A stretch of DNA of 64,000 nucleotides from Kofleriaceae bacterium (GTDB lineage: Bacteria; Myxococcota_A; Polyangia; Haliangiales; Haliangiaceae), in contig JACKDR010000008.1 of the NCBI GenBank assembly GCA_020633495.1, forward strand, positions 124,001 through 188,000, given 5' to 3'. A model generated the notes under the pieces. It had not been told where the DNA came from. It searched no databases and saw only the letters and a program-made list of their open reading frames with translations. Positions 38,112 through 46,845 of this stretch are shown piece after piece (position 1 is the first letter of the stretch; every line of letters starts with the position of its first letter). The position numbers were made by a program, and so were the translations under genes.

Positions 38112-39046
38112 CAGCCGTCGTCTCCCAGCACCACCTCGAGCCCCTCGTAGGCGGCGATGACCTCGAACGGATCCCCGGCGGCGCGGCACAGATCCTGGGT
38201 CTCGCGCAGGATCAGATCCTGCTGCTCGTCGGACCGGCTGGGCGCGTGGTGGTACAGGCACAGGGTCTTGATGCCGGCCTCGCGCGCGACCTGGATGGCG
38301 TCGATCGGCGTCGAGTGGCCCCAGTGCGGCCGCGCCCGGTACTCGTCGGGCGTGAACTGGGTGTCGTAGATCAACAGGTCGACGCCCTGGCACATCGCGA
38401 CCAGGCCGGCGCGCATCGACGCCAGCTTGGCGGCGATCGCGGGGTCGAGGACGCCGCCGACCTGGGGCGGCGTGCTGATGAACTCGTGCTCGAGCAGGAC
38501 GTCGCTGAACGGCGCGGTGTCGGAGCAGTACACCATCGAGCCGCCGTCGGCATCGACCCGGTACGCCATGGCGATCCACGGGTGGTTGAGGCGGGTGCAG
38601 GTGACGCGGGCCCGGCCCAGCTCGAAGTGCGCGCCCTCGACCAGCTCGTGGAACTCGATCTCGGCCTTGAGCGACGACAGCGGGACCGGGAAGTAGGGGT
38701 CCTCGGTCTGCGACGCGAACACCGCCTGCAGGTGGGTGTCGTGGCGCTGCCGCGCGAAGACGTGGACGTGGTTGCCCTCCTGGTAGAAGGGCGAGAAGAA
38801 CGGCAGCCCCTGGATGTGGTCCCAGTGGGTGTGGCTGATCAGCACGTGCGCGGTGCCGCCGCCATCGCCGAACGCCGACTCCATCATCGATTTGCCGAGG
38901 CGACGGATGCCGGTGCCGGCGTCGATGATGATGGGCCAGTCCCCACGCGGCCTCACCTCCACGCACGACGTGTTGCCGCCGTAGCGGTTGGTGTGCCGCC
39001 CTGGCACGGGGACGGACCCCCGGACTCCCCAGAACCGGACCTTCAT
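38111..39046 (-). CDS. MBL-fold metal-dependent hydrolase, first of a pair
   Basis: The 311-residue paralogue shares the start MKVRFWGVRGSVPVPG with HTNRYGGNTSC and the metal motif SHTHWDH (71-77). It also has CSDTAPFSD and the C-terminal ligand region CLYHHAPSRSD. It differs from its neighbour mainly in the middle and in a longer C-terminus. The pair probably arose by tandem duplication and may form heteromers or act on related substrates. The 224-bp gap upstream holds an 11-bp triple repeat (GCCCACGGACG-type, about 39179-39213) and no gene. Confidence 0.87.
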
Positions 39047-39270
39047 TGGAACGTGGCGACCAACCCACCCATCGGGGAGGGTTCGGCAACTCTATCACGC
39101 TGGACTTTCAAGGATCCATGCCCTGGCCACCCGCGACCTGTCGGGTGCGCCAGGTCACCCTGCAGGGGGGCCTGGCGCGGGCCCACGGACGGCCCGCGGA
39201 CGGCCCACGGACGGCCTGGAGGCCGATCCGGGGCGGTCCCCCTGGCCGCGCGAGCAGGCCACGCGCCGAG

Positions 39271-40275
39271 CTACGGGTGGACCGCGGCCGCGATCCCGAG
39301 CTGGAGGCGGTGCTGGTCGTGGAAGAGCATGACGCCGGTGGCGCCGTCGAGGACCACCGCCGGGCCGAACGCGTTCGACCCCAGGACCGGATCGGGGCCG
39401 CCGAACCGCTCCCAGGTGTCGCCGTCGAAGGAGCCGGCGTAGCCGACCGCGGTCGGCGGCGCGCCGGCGTCGGGAGCCTCGGCGGCGCCGGTGAACCACA
39501 GGCCCCAGTGGGCGCGGCCGGCCTGGGACACGGTGATCAGCGCGAACGGCGAGCCGACCTCGACCGCGTCGAAGGCGTCGGCCAGCTCCGGCCGGGGGAC
39601 GATCACCGGCTCGGGCCGCAGCGTGAACGCGGTGGCGGTGGCGGCGGCGAGCTCGGTGCGGAAGATGCCGACCTCGCCGGGGCGGGTCACGAACAGCACC
39701 AGCTGGCCGTCGAGCACCGCGACCGTGGGCTGGGCGGCGTCGGTCAGCACCGGGGCGTCGCCGCGGCTCCAGGTGTCGCCGTCGTCGGTGGAGTCGGCGC
39801 GGCCGATCGCCGGGGTCGCGACGTCGCCGCCCTCGTAGAACATGACGAGGTGGCCGTCGCCGAGGTCGGCGATCGCGGGGGCGCCGATGCGGCCCTGCTC
39901 CCACGCCGCGCTCGGGGTCAGGACCACCCGCGGCGCCACCACCGGCAGGTCGTGGACCGACGACAGCTCGGCGTAGCCGATCGTCGAGCCGAGCTGGTCC
40001 TGGGCGGCCCAGCCGAACCACACCCGCAGGCCGCCGCCGGCGCGGGCCAGCGGCGCCGGGTCGGAGAAGGTCTCGAAGCGGTCGTCGATCACCCACGGCT
40101 CGTCGCCGGGGGTGTCGATGTCGGGGCCGAGGCGGCGGTACGCGCCGGCGCCCAGGGTCGGCAGGTTGGCGCTGCCGCCGGGCTCCTCGTCCCACAGGCC
40201 GAGGCCGCAGCCGGCGCCGCCGAGCGCGACGAGCGCGGCGACCGTCGAGGGCAGGTGGGCCCGCGCGCGTCGCAT
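39271..40275 (-). CDS. lipoprotein with five-bladed-propeller-like repeats
   Basis: The 334-residue product has a lipoprotein signal with lipobox GGAGC near residue 23. Repeated beta motifs follow, such as VWFGWAAQDQLGSTIGYAEL, HLVMFYEGG and HWGLWFTGAAEAPD, interleaved with DGDTW-type turns. The pattern resembles GH43/GH32-like or sialidase-like propellers, but I see no secure catalytic residues. It is the third gene of a coupled set with two FadL-like porins (TGATG overlap), so it may be an outer-membrane partner that binds their cargo. Confidence 0.7.
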   Translation of the reverse strand: MRRARAHLPSTVAALVALGGAGCGLGLWDEEPGGSANLPTLGAGAYRRLGPDIDTPGDEPWVIDDRFETFSDPAPLARAGGGLRVWFGWAAQDQLGSTIGYAELSSVHDLPVVAPRVVLTPSAAWEQGRIGAPAIADLGDGHLVMFYEGGDVATPAIGRADSTDDGDTWSRGDAPVLTDAAQPTVAVLDGQLVLFVTRPGEVGIFRTELAAATATAFTLRPEPVIVPRPELADAFDAVEVGSPFALITVSQAGRAHWGLWFTGAAEAPDAGAPPTAVGYAGSFDGDTWERFGGPDPVLGSNAFGPAVVLDGATGVMLFHDQHRLQLGIAAAVHP

Positions 40276-41618
40276 CAGAACCTCCACCGGGTGGTGATGC
40301 CCGCGGCCAGGAAGCGACCGTCGGAGCGGTAGTCGCCGATCGCGTCGACCGGCGACAGCTTGCGGTGATCGCGGGCCTCGAGCAGCGTCAGCGCCACGAA
40401 GGCGTCGATCGACAGCGGCCGCGGCACGATCTCGCCGAGGTGCGGCACCTGCAGCCCGACGCCGAGCGACATCGTGTGCTTGGTGTTGTCGATGAAGTTG
40501 GTCTCGCCGCGCTGCTCGGGCGCCGGCGTCTGCTCGTAGACGTAGCCGGCGCGGGCCAGCAGGGTGCCGCCCGACGACGACGTCCACGCCAGGTGCTCGA
40601 CGCCGAGCCGCGGCACGACGATGTCGTGGTAGTGCGGATCGGGCAGCGGCAGCGCGTCGGGGATGTCGACGAACTCGTTGAACTGGCCGATGTCGAGATC
40701 GAGGTCGATGTGCGCCGCCGGGTTGGTGAACGTCGACCACCGGTACCAGCCGAGATCGAACGCCACCGAGGTGCGCGGGGTCAGCTGGGCGTCGAGCCCC
40801 ACCGTCGCCTCGGCGGGCTGGAACAGGTCCTGCGACACCGAGCGCAGCGTCAGGTAGCCGTCCTCGACCACCGGCTCGGTCCCGGGCAGGCCGACGTCGC
40901 CCTCGATCAGGAACGCCTGGTCGAGGGTCAGCACGAAGCCGCCGCGGTACGACGCGCCGAGCTCGAGCCACGGCGTCGCCTGCCACGCCACGCCGGCGTG
41001 CGGGTAGCGCACGGTCTTGAGGTCGACCGCGATCGCGAGGTCGAGGTCGGACAGCTCGGGCTGCGGGAAGCCGATCAGGCCGCGCAGCGTGACGTCGCCG
41101 TGGGTGCTCGACAGGTAGGCCAGGCCGATGCCGGCGGTCAGCCCGGGGACGATCTCGACCGCGGCGTCGGCGGACAGGAACAGCCGCTGCGGCCGGTTGT
41201 CGTACAGCGCGAAGCGCGGCTGCGGCGACGGCAGGGTCCGGGTCCGGGTGATGTGCTGGTCGGGCAGGAACACGCCGGCGCCGATCGCGACTCGCTTGCC
41301 CGCGACCTGGCCGGGCACGACCAGCGCCATCGTGGTGCCGCGCGACCAGTCGACGTCGACGTCGCGATCGTCGACGGTGAGGTGCGGCATGCCGAGCTGG
41401 TAGCCGACGTCGATGTGGATGTCGGCGAGCCGGGCCAGCAGCGCCGGGTTGTAGTACGCCGCGCTGCCGTCGTCGGCGGCGGCGGTCTGGGCGCCGGCCA
41501 TCGCGATGCCGCGGGCGCCGAAGCCGACGAGGTCGGCGGGGTTGGCGCGTGCCGCGGCCGGCGCGAGCAGGGTCGCGAGCCCGAGCCCGACGGCGGCGAC
41601 GCGGGTCGCGGCGGTCAC
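40275..41618 (-). CDS. FadL/OMPP1-type outer-membrane porin, second paralogue
   Basis: The 447-residue product has a signal peptide, then the FadL hatch signature VGFGARGIAMAGAQTA...AAYYNPALLA. Alternating beta strands follow, ending in ITTRWRF with a terminal Phe as in outer-membrane barrels. FadL-type channels import hydrophobic compounds. GTG 41618 overlaps the stop of the upstream paralogue, and its own stop overlaps the lipoprotein ATG, so the three genes form one translationally coupled unit. Confidence 0.85.
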   Translation of the reverse strand: MTAATRVAAVGLGLATLLAPAAARANPADLVGFGARGIAMAGAQTAAADDGSAAYYNPALLARLADIHIDVGYQLGMPHLTVDDRDVDVDWSRGTTMALVVPGQVAGKRVAIGAGVFLPDQHITRTRTLPSPQPRFALYDNRPQRLFLSADAAVEIVPGLTAGIGLAYLSSTHGDVTLRGLIGFPQPELSDLDLAIAVDLKTVRYPHAGVAWQATPWLELGASYRGGFVLTLDQAFLIEGDVGLPGTEPVVEDGYLTLRSVSQDLFQPAEATVGLDAQLTPRTSVAFDLGWYRWSTFTNPAAHIDLDLDIGQFNEFVDIPDALPLPDPHYHDIVVPRLGVEHLAWTSSSGGTLLARAGYVYEQTPAPEQRGETNFIDNTKHTMSLGVGLQVPHLGEIVPRPLSIDAFVALTLLEARDHRKLSPVDAIGDYRSDGRFLAAGITTRWRF

Positions 41619-42886
41619 AGGTCCACCCCCACGGACAGGCCGCCGACCACCAGGTGCCCCGAGGTCTCGAGGACGTCGAACGGGATCATGTCGTCGGGGC
41701 CGAACGCGCCGACGTCCTTGGTGTGGGTCCGCGGCACCAGCTGGTGCCACTGCACCCAGGCGTCGAGGTGCAGCGGCACCCGCGCCTCGGGCCACGCCAC
41801 GCCGACGCCGGCGGCGCCGATGACGCGGTGGTTGTCGAGCAGCGACTGGCGCCCCGACTGCTCCGGCGCCGGCGACATCACGAACGCCAGGCCGCCGCGC
41901 GCCGCCAGCGTCGTGGCGCCGCGGCGACCGACCCGCTCGATCGCCAGGCGCGGCACGACGGTGTCGTGGAAGTCGGGCAGCTCCTGGGCCGGCGTGCCCT
42001 CGGTCGGGTTCTTGGTCGGCAGCGGGAACGCGCCCCAGTGCTGCCACTGCAGCTGCGCCGACAGGGTCAGCCCCGGCGAGGTCTGCCACGCCGCCTCGAT
42101 CGCGACGGTGCCGGGGTCGTACTGCGCGGCGCCGGCGATGTGGATCGGCGGCAGCTCGATGGGCACGACGTCGCCGATGTCGCTGGTGACCAGGATGTCG
42201 TAGTCGGAGCGCGACGGCGCGCGCGCGACCGCGCCGAGATCGAGATCGTCGCGGGCGTGCCAGCGGACGCCCGCGACCGGCGCCAGCCGGGTCAAGAGCT
42301 GCTGCTCCGACGCGGTGGTGAAGCGGCCGGCGGCGTCGGTCGACACCGCGATGCTGCCCTGCAGGACCGCGAGCGCGACCACACCGACGCCGACGTCGAG
42401 CCGCGACGTGATGCGAGCGCCGGCGGCGAGCTGGATCGCGATGACGTGGGTGCGGTTCTCGAGCAGGACGAACACCGGCTCGCCGGGGAACGGGTGCCGG
42501 GCCCGGTTGATCGCGACCGCCGGGACGTAGAAGCCGAAGCCGAGGCCGACCCGGTCCTTCCACGCGCCGCCGAACGGGATCGGCAGCTCGCCGCCGATCA
42601 CCAAGCCGCGCGCCGACTCGGTGCCGGTGTCGTCGCCGTCCATGCGCAGGCTGAAGTCGCCGTACAGCGTGCCGATGGTGGCGCGCTTGCGCGGCACGTG
42701 GGCCAGGCCGGCGGGGTTGAGGTAGACCGACTCGTAGCTGTCGGTCGAGGCCACGCCGGCGCCGGCCAGGCCGGTCGAGCGGGCGCCGAACCCGAACAGC
42801 TCGAGCGGAGACGCGGCGACGGCCGACGGCGCGCAGACGACGAACGCGGCAGCCGCCAGCGCGGCGCGCCCCCCGGGGACAGGCAT
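41615..42886 (-). CDS. FadL/OMPP1-type outer-membrane porin, first paralogue
   Basis: The 423-residue paralogue carries a signal peptide and FGFGARSTGLAGAGVAST...SVYLNPAGLA, the FadL N-terminal hatch, followed by barrel strands. It leads the porin-porin-lipoprotein operon. A TATCGT box on the minus strand (42899-42894) ends 7 nt before its ATG. That box sits directly at the end of dtd, so the rest of the promoter lies within dtd coding sequence. Two different FadL proteins in one operon suggest a heterogeneous hydrophobic substrate. Confidence 0.85.
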   Translation of the reverse strand: MPVPGGRAALAAAAFVVCAPSAVAASPLELFGFGARSTGLAGAGVASTDSYESVYLNPAGLAHVPRKRATIGTLYGDFSLRMDGDDTGTESARGLVIGGELPIPFGGAWKDRVGLGFGFYVPAVAINRARHPFPGEPVFVLLENRTHVIAIQLAAGARITSRLDVGVGVVALAVLQGSIAVSTDAAGRFTTASEQQLLTRLAPVAGVRWHARDDLDLGAVARAPSRSDYDILVTSDIGDVVPIELPPIHIAGAAQYDPGTVAIEAAWQTSPGLTLSAQLQWQHWGAFPLPTKNPTEGTPAQELPDFHDTVVPRLAIERVGRRGATTLAARGGLAFVMSPAPEQSGRQSLLDNHRVIGAAGVGVAWPEARVPLHLDAWVQWHQLVPRTHTKDVGAFGPDDMIPFDVLETSGHLVVGGLSVGVDL

Positions 42887-42893
42887 CGCGGCG

Positions 42894-42899
42894 ACGATA
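42894..42899 (-). promoter_or_regulatory. -10 box TATCGT of the porin operon
   Basis: Ends 7 nt before ATG 42886 and abuts the dtd stop codon at 42901. Confidence 0.4.
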
Positions 42900-42900
42900 G

Positions 42901-43365
42901 TCAGAACCGCTTGCGCGAGTCCAGGAGGATGGTCACCGGGCCGTCGTTGACCAGCGCGACCTTCATGTCGGCCCGGAACACGCCGGTCGCGACCTTGACG
43001 ACGCCGGCCGCCTTCACCTGCGCCACCACCGCCTGGTAGAGCCGCTCGGCCTCGACCGGCTCCAGGGCGCCGACGAACGCCGGCCGCCGGCCCTTGCGAG
43101 CGTCGCCGTACAGCGTGAACTGCGACACCAGCAGCACGCCGCCGCCGACGTCCAGGACCGAGCGGTTCATCTTGCCGTCGTCGTCGGCAAAGATCCGCAG
43201 GTTGACCAGCTTGTCGGCCACGTACGCGACGTCGCCCTGATCGTCGGCGCGGCCGTCGTCCTGCCCGGCCCCGACCAGCACACAGAGCCCCTCTCCGATC
43301 TCGCCGACGACCTCGCCCTCGACCGTCACCGACGCCGACAGGACCCGCTGAACGACCGCGCGCAT
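42901..43365 (-). CDS. dtd: D-aminoacyl-tRNA deacylase
   Basis: The 154-residue enzyme hydrolyses D-amino acids wrongly attached to tRNA. It shows MRAVVQRVLSASVTV, the active-site strand SQFTLYGDARKG, and the cross-dimer Gly-cisPro motif VNDGPVTILLDS. The length is normal. A TAGGGT box (minus strand, 43378-43373) lies 7 nt before the ATG. Immediately beyond it begins a long hexamer repeat that occupies the remaining upstream region. Confidence 0.96.
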   Translation of the reverse strand: MRAVVQRVLSASVTVEGEVVGEIGEGLCVLVGAGQDDGRADDQGDVAYVADKLVNLRIFADDDGKMNRSVLDVGGGVLLVSQFTLYGDARKGRRPAFVGALEPVEAERLYQAVVAQVKAAGVVKVATGVFRADMKVALVNDGPVTILLDSRKRF

Positions 43366-43372
43366 GACGCCG

Positions 43373-43378
43373 ACCCTA
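43373..43378 (-). promoter_or_regulatory. -10 box TAGGGT of dtd, predicted leaderless
   Basis: Ends 7 nt before ATG 43365 on the minus strand. Confidence 0.4.
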
Positions 43379-43394
43379 ACCCGGGATCCCGCCG

Positions 43395-43912
43395 CGGAGG
43401 CGCAGGCGGCCGCGGACTCGGACTCGTCTGCGGACTCGTCTGCGGATTCGGCCGCGGACTCGGCCGCGGACTCGGGCCGCGGACTCGGCCGCGGACTCGG
43501 CCGCGGAGGCGGAGGCGGAGGCGGAGGCGGTCGCGGTCGCGGAGGCGGAGGCGGTCGCGGAGGCGGAGGCGGAGGCGGTCGCGGAGGCGGAGGCGGTCGC
43601 GGTCGCGGAGGCGGAGGCGGAGGCGGAGGCGGAGGCGGAGGCGGGGCCGGAGGCGGAGGCGGTCGCGGAGGCGGTCGCGGTCGCGGAGGCGGAGGCGGAG
43701 GCGGCCGCGGAGGCCGAGGCGGAGGCGGTCGCGGAGGCGGAGGCGGTCGCGGAGGCGGAGGCGGAGGCGGTCGCGGAGGCGGAGGCGGAGGCGGAGGCGG
43801 AGGCGGAGGCGGAGGCGGCCGCGGAGGCGGAGGCGGAGGCGGAGGCGGGGCCGGAGGCGGAGGCGGAGGCGGAGGCGGAGGCGGAGGCGGGGCCGGAGGC
43901 GGAGGCCGCCGC
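43395..43912. repeat. ~520-bp GGAGGC/GGTCGC hexamer tract
   Basis: The dtd-proximal end is made of GCGGACTCGTCT/GCGGACTCGGCC-type units. From about 43500 to 43912 the plus strand is almost entirely GGAGGC hexamers mixed with GGTCGC and GGCCGC. Frames crossing it (Ser-Ala or Gly-Gly-Gly/Arg) are artefacts. The regular GG runs could form G-quadruplexes. It fills most of the 631-bp gap between dtd and the next gene. Confidence 0.95.
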
Positions 43913-43980
43913 GGATCCCGAGCCCGCCGCCGCCCGGCCCGAGGCAACCCCCCGCCCTTGCCAGGGGTCCAACCCGCCGC

Positions 43981-43986
43981 TAGGAT
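43981..43986 (+). promoter_or_regulatory. -10 box TAGGAT
   Basis: Ends 10 nt before ATG 43997. Confidence 0.35.
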
Positions 43987-43996
43987 GCCGCCGCTC

Positions 43997-44542
43997 ATGA
44001 CGACCCGGCCGTGGTTTCGCTACCTTCGCTCCGCTTCGCTGGTCGCGGCGGCCCTGGTGGCGACGTCCGCGACCGCGACCGCCCTCACCGGCTGCGGTAA
44101 CGAGATCGGCGACAGCTGCTTCCTGTCCTCCGACTGCAGCCCCACCGGCGACCGCACCTGTGACGTCACCCAGCCCGAGGGCTACTGCACCGTCCTGGGC
44201 TGCGACTACGACACCTGCCCGGACGAGGCGGTGTGCGTCCGCTTCTTCGTCGGCAGCTTCGCCAACAAGCCGTGCGACCCGGCGACCGAGGACCTCGACG
44301 CCTCCAGCGCCACCGACGACTGCTCGGTGGACGAGCGCTGCACGCTGGCCGGCGAGTGCGTCCCGGCCTACGCCGAGATCCGCTACTGCATGCGCAAGTG
44401 CTCCCAGCAGGACGACTGCCGCACCCCCGACTACGAGTGCCGCACCCAGGACCTGATGATCGAGCACGGCGGCGAGCCGGTGCTCGCGCCCGGCGAGCGC
44501 GCGACCTCCGCGCAGCAAGCGTTCTGCGCCGTCGCGCCCTGA
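43997..44542 (+). CDS. Cys-rich lipoprotein
   Basis: The 181-residue product has a lipoprotein signal with lipobox LTGC near residue 33. The mature domain contains about 16 cysteines in short spacings (CFLSSDC, CDVTQPEGYC, CDYDTC, YCMRKCSQQDDC), suggesting a disulfide-knotted surface protein. I cannot name a function. ATG 43997 follows a TAGGAT box by 10 nt, and the longer frame upstream is only repeat sequence. Confidence 0.75.
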   Translation: MTTRPWFRYLRSASLVAAALVATSATATALTGCGNEIGDSCFLSSDCSPTGDRTCDVTQPEGYCTVLGCDYDTCPDEAVCVRFFVGSFANKPCDPATEDLDASSATDDCSVDERCTLAGECVPAYAEIRYCMRKCSQQDDCRTPDYECRTQDLMIEHGGEPVLAPGERATSAQQAFCAVAP

Positions 44543-44611
44543 TCCCGCGCCCGCGCCCCGCGCCCCGCGCCCGCGCCCCGCGCCTCGATCGGTGGCATCA
44601 CGCCCCCGTGC

Positions 44612-44617
44612 TAGGTT
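44612..44617 (+). promoter_or_regulatory. extended -10 box TGC-TAGGTT, predicted leaderless start
   Basis: Ends 9 nt before GTG 44627, the first gene of the second permease operon. Confidence 0.4.
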
Positions 44618-44626
44618 CGGCGCCCG

Positions 44627-45619
44627 GTGTCGATCGGCTCGTTCATCCTGCGCCGCATCGGGCTGGGCCTGATCGCCGTGCTCGGGGTCTCGGTGCTGGT
44701 GTTCCTCAACCTGCACATGATCCCGGGTGATCCCGTCGATCACCTGGCCGGCGGCGAGGCCACCAAGGACCAGCGCGACAAGATCGCCGACTGCATGGGC
44801 CTGCAGCAGGGCTACCTGGTCGCGCGCGACGCCGACCACGACGGCGACGACGATCGCGTCCGCACCTCCCTGCCCGCCCAGTTCGTCCGCTTCCTCGGCG
44901 ACGTCGCCGACGGCTCGCTGGGCCACCAGTGCCCCAACACCCGCGGCCGCCCGACCGTGATGGCGCGGATCCTCGAGGTCCTGCCCAACACGCTGTGGCT
45001 GGCGATCACCGGCATGCTGATCGGGATCCTCCTGGCGCTGCCGATCGGCATCGTCGCGGCGGTGCGCCAGGGCACCTGGATCGACACCGCGGCGACCGTG
45101 TTCTCGCTGTCGGGCATGTCGATGCCGGTGATGCTGATGGGCCCGCTGCTCTTGCTGTGGTTCTTCGTCGACCTGGGCTGGTTCCCGGGGCCGACCGAGA
45201 CCGGGCCGGCGTCGCTGGTCCTGCCCGCGTTCGCGATCGGCACCCACCTGATGGCGATGCTGGCGCGGATGACCCGGTCGTCGATGGTCGAGGTCCTCGG
45301 CGAGGACTACGTCCGCACCGCCCGCGCCAAGGGCCTGCCGACGCGGGTCGTGCTGGCCAAGCACGCCCTGCGCAACGCGCTCCTGCCGGTGATCACCGTC
45401 GCCGGCCTGCAGTTCGGCTCGATGCTGTCCGGCGCGATCATCACCGAGAAGGTGTTCGCGCGGCCCGGCATCGGGCTGCTGCTCCTCGACGCCATCGCCG
45501 AGCGCAACTACCCGGTGGTCCAGGGCTGCGTCCTGGTCATCGCGGTGTTCTACGTCTCGGTCAACCTGCTGGTCGATCTCGCCTACGGCCTGGTCGACCC
45601 GAGGATCCGGCGGGCATGA
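44627..45619 (+). CDS. peptide ABC transporter permease, DppB type (second system)
   Basis: The 330-residue permease has the family's first helix (FILRRIGLGLIAVLGVSVLV), the NLHMIPGDPVDHLAGGEA loop, the coupling segment TARAKGLPTRVVLAKHALR, and the ending YGLVDPRIRRA. It is longer than the other DppB here by an extra periplasmic loop around residues 60-105. No binding protein or ATPase is adjacent. The stop overlaps the next ATG. Confidence 0.93.
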   Translation: MSIGSFILRRIGLGLIAVLGVSVLVFLNLHMIPGDPVDHLAGGEATKDQRDKIADCMGLQQGYLVARDADHDGDDDRVRTSLPAQFVRFLGDVADGSLGHQCPNTRGRPTVMARILEVLPNTLWLAITGMLIGILLALPIGIVAAVRQGTWIDTAATVFSLSGMSMPVMLMGPLLLLWFFVDLGWFPGPTETGPASLVLPAFAIGTHLMAMLARMTRSSMVEVLGEDYVRTARAKGLPTRVVLAKHALRNALLPVITVAGLQFGSMLSGAIITEKVFARPGIGLLLLDAIAERNYPVVQGCVLVIAVFYVSVNLLVDLAYGLVDPRIRRA

Positions 45620-46518
45620 CCGCGGCGTCGACGCCACCGCCCGCGCCGCCCGCGCCGCCGGCGCGGCCGCCGCGCCGCTCGTGGGTCGCGCGCGCCAACC
45701 TGTCGCCCAGCACCTGGATCGGCCTGGTCATGCTGAGCGTCTTCGTCCTGCTCGGCATCTTCGGGCCGCTGCTCGCCCCGCACTCGGCGACCGCGGTCGA
45801 CCTCGACCACACCTTCCAGGGGCCGTCGGGCGCGCACTGGCTCGGCACCGACAAGAACGGCATCGACACCCTGTCGCAGCTGCTCAACGGCGCGCGCTCG
45901 GCGCTGCTGGTCAGCCTGTCGGTGGTGACGATCTGCGCGACGATCGGCGTCGTCGTCGGCACCGCCGCCGGCTACCTGCACGGCCTGGTCGACGACGTCA
46001 TCATGCGCGTCGTCGACATCCTGCAGGCGTTCCCCGGCATCCTGCTCAACATCGCGGTGGTCGCCGCGGTGGCGCGGCCCGGCCTCGGCGTCCTGGTCGC
46101 CGCGCTGTGCATCAACGGCTGGGTCGGCTACGCCCGGGTCGCCCGCGGCCAGGCGCTGTCGCTGCGCGAGCGCGACTACGTCCAGGCGGCGCGCGCGCTG
46201 GGCGCCAGCAACCGGCGCATCGTGTTCCGCCACCTGATCCCCAACCTGATGGCGCCGATCATCATCCAGATGACGTTCGGCTTCGGCACGATCATCCTGG
46301 TCGAGGCGTCGCTGTCGTTCCTGGGCCTGGGCCCGCAGGTCGACTACACCTGGGGCGCGATGCTCGATCAGGGCACCACGTTCCTGTGGAAGGAGGGCTT
46401 CGGCTACTACGCGCTGGTGCCGGGCCTGGCGATCGCGTGGGTCGTCCTCGGCGCCAACCTCCTCGGCGACGGCCTGCGCGACCGGCTCGATCCGCGGCAG
46501 CGGCGGGTGCGCGGCTGA
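45616..46518 (+). CDS. peptide ABC transporter permease, DppC type (second system)
   Basis: The 300-residue partner begins with a Pro/Ala-rich tail, then a membrane helix. It shows HWLGTDKNGIDTLSQLLNGA, the coupling segment QAARALGASNRRIVFRHLIP, and the ending NLLGDGLRDRLDPRQ. It overlaps the upstream gene by 4 nt and the Rieske gene by one base (TGATG), so all three are coupled. Confidence 0.93.
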   Translation: MTAASTPPPAPPAPPARPPRRSWVARANLSPSTWIGLVMLSVFVLLGIFGPLLAPHSATAVDLDHTFQGPSGAHWLGTDKNGIDTLSQLLNGARSALLVSLSVVTICATIGVVVGTAAGYLHGLVDDVIMRVVDILQAFPGILLNIAVVAAVARPGLGVLVAALCINGWVGYARVARGQALSLRERDYVQAARALGASNRRIVFRHLIPNLMAPIIIQMTFGFGTIILVEASLSFLGLGPQVDYTWGAMLDQGTTFLWKEGFGYYALVPGLAIAWVVLGANLLGDGLRDRLDPRQRRVRG

Positions 46519-46832
46519 TGGCGCTGCGGGTCCGGGTGTGCCGCCTCGACGAGATCGTCGCCGGCGAGCTGCGCGGCTTCCCGGTGCCGGGCGCGAGCTG
46601 GCCGGTGATGGTGACCCGGGTCGACGGCGAGGTGCTGGCGACCTCGAGCGTGTGCCCGCACGAGGACGTGTCCCTGCTCGACGGCGACCTCGACGGCCCG
46701 GTCGTGACCTGCGTCGGCCACGGCTACGAGCTCGACCTGCGCACCGGCCAGTGCCGGCACGACGCCCGCCTGGCGCTGCGCCGCTACCGCACGACGATCG
46801 TCGGAGACGAGCTATGGATCGATCTGATCTAG
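46518..46832 (+). CDS. Rieske-type [2Fe-2S] ferredoxin
   Basis: The 104-residue protein has the two Rieske ligand boxes C46-P-H48 and C65-V-G-H68, correctly spaced, in the small soluble form used as electron carrier or oxygenase ferredoxin. ATG 46518 overlaps the permease stop. Coupling of a Rieske protein to peptide permeases is unusual. It may serve an oxygenase elsewhere, or the operon order may be accidental. Confidence 0.85.
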   Translation: MALRVRVCRLDEIVAGELRGFPVPGASWPVMVTRVDGEVLATSSVCPHEDVSLLDGDLDGPVVTCVGHGYELDLRTGQCRHDARLALRRYRTTIVGDELWIDLI

Positions 46833-46845
46833 CGAGGTGGCGGCC

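Noticed and set aside
43395..43912. Long Ser/Ala or Gly-rich coding extension of dtd or the lipoprotein
   Set aside because: The tract is a simple hexamer repeat lacking a start or conserved protein. Both neighbours have good starts outside it.
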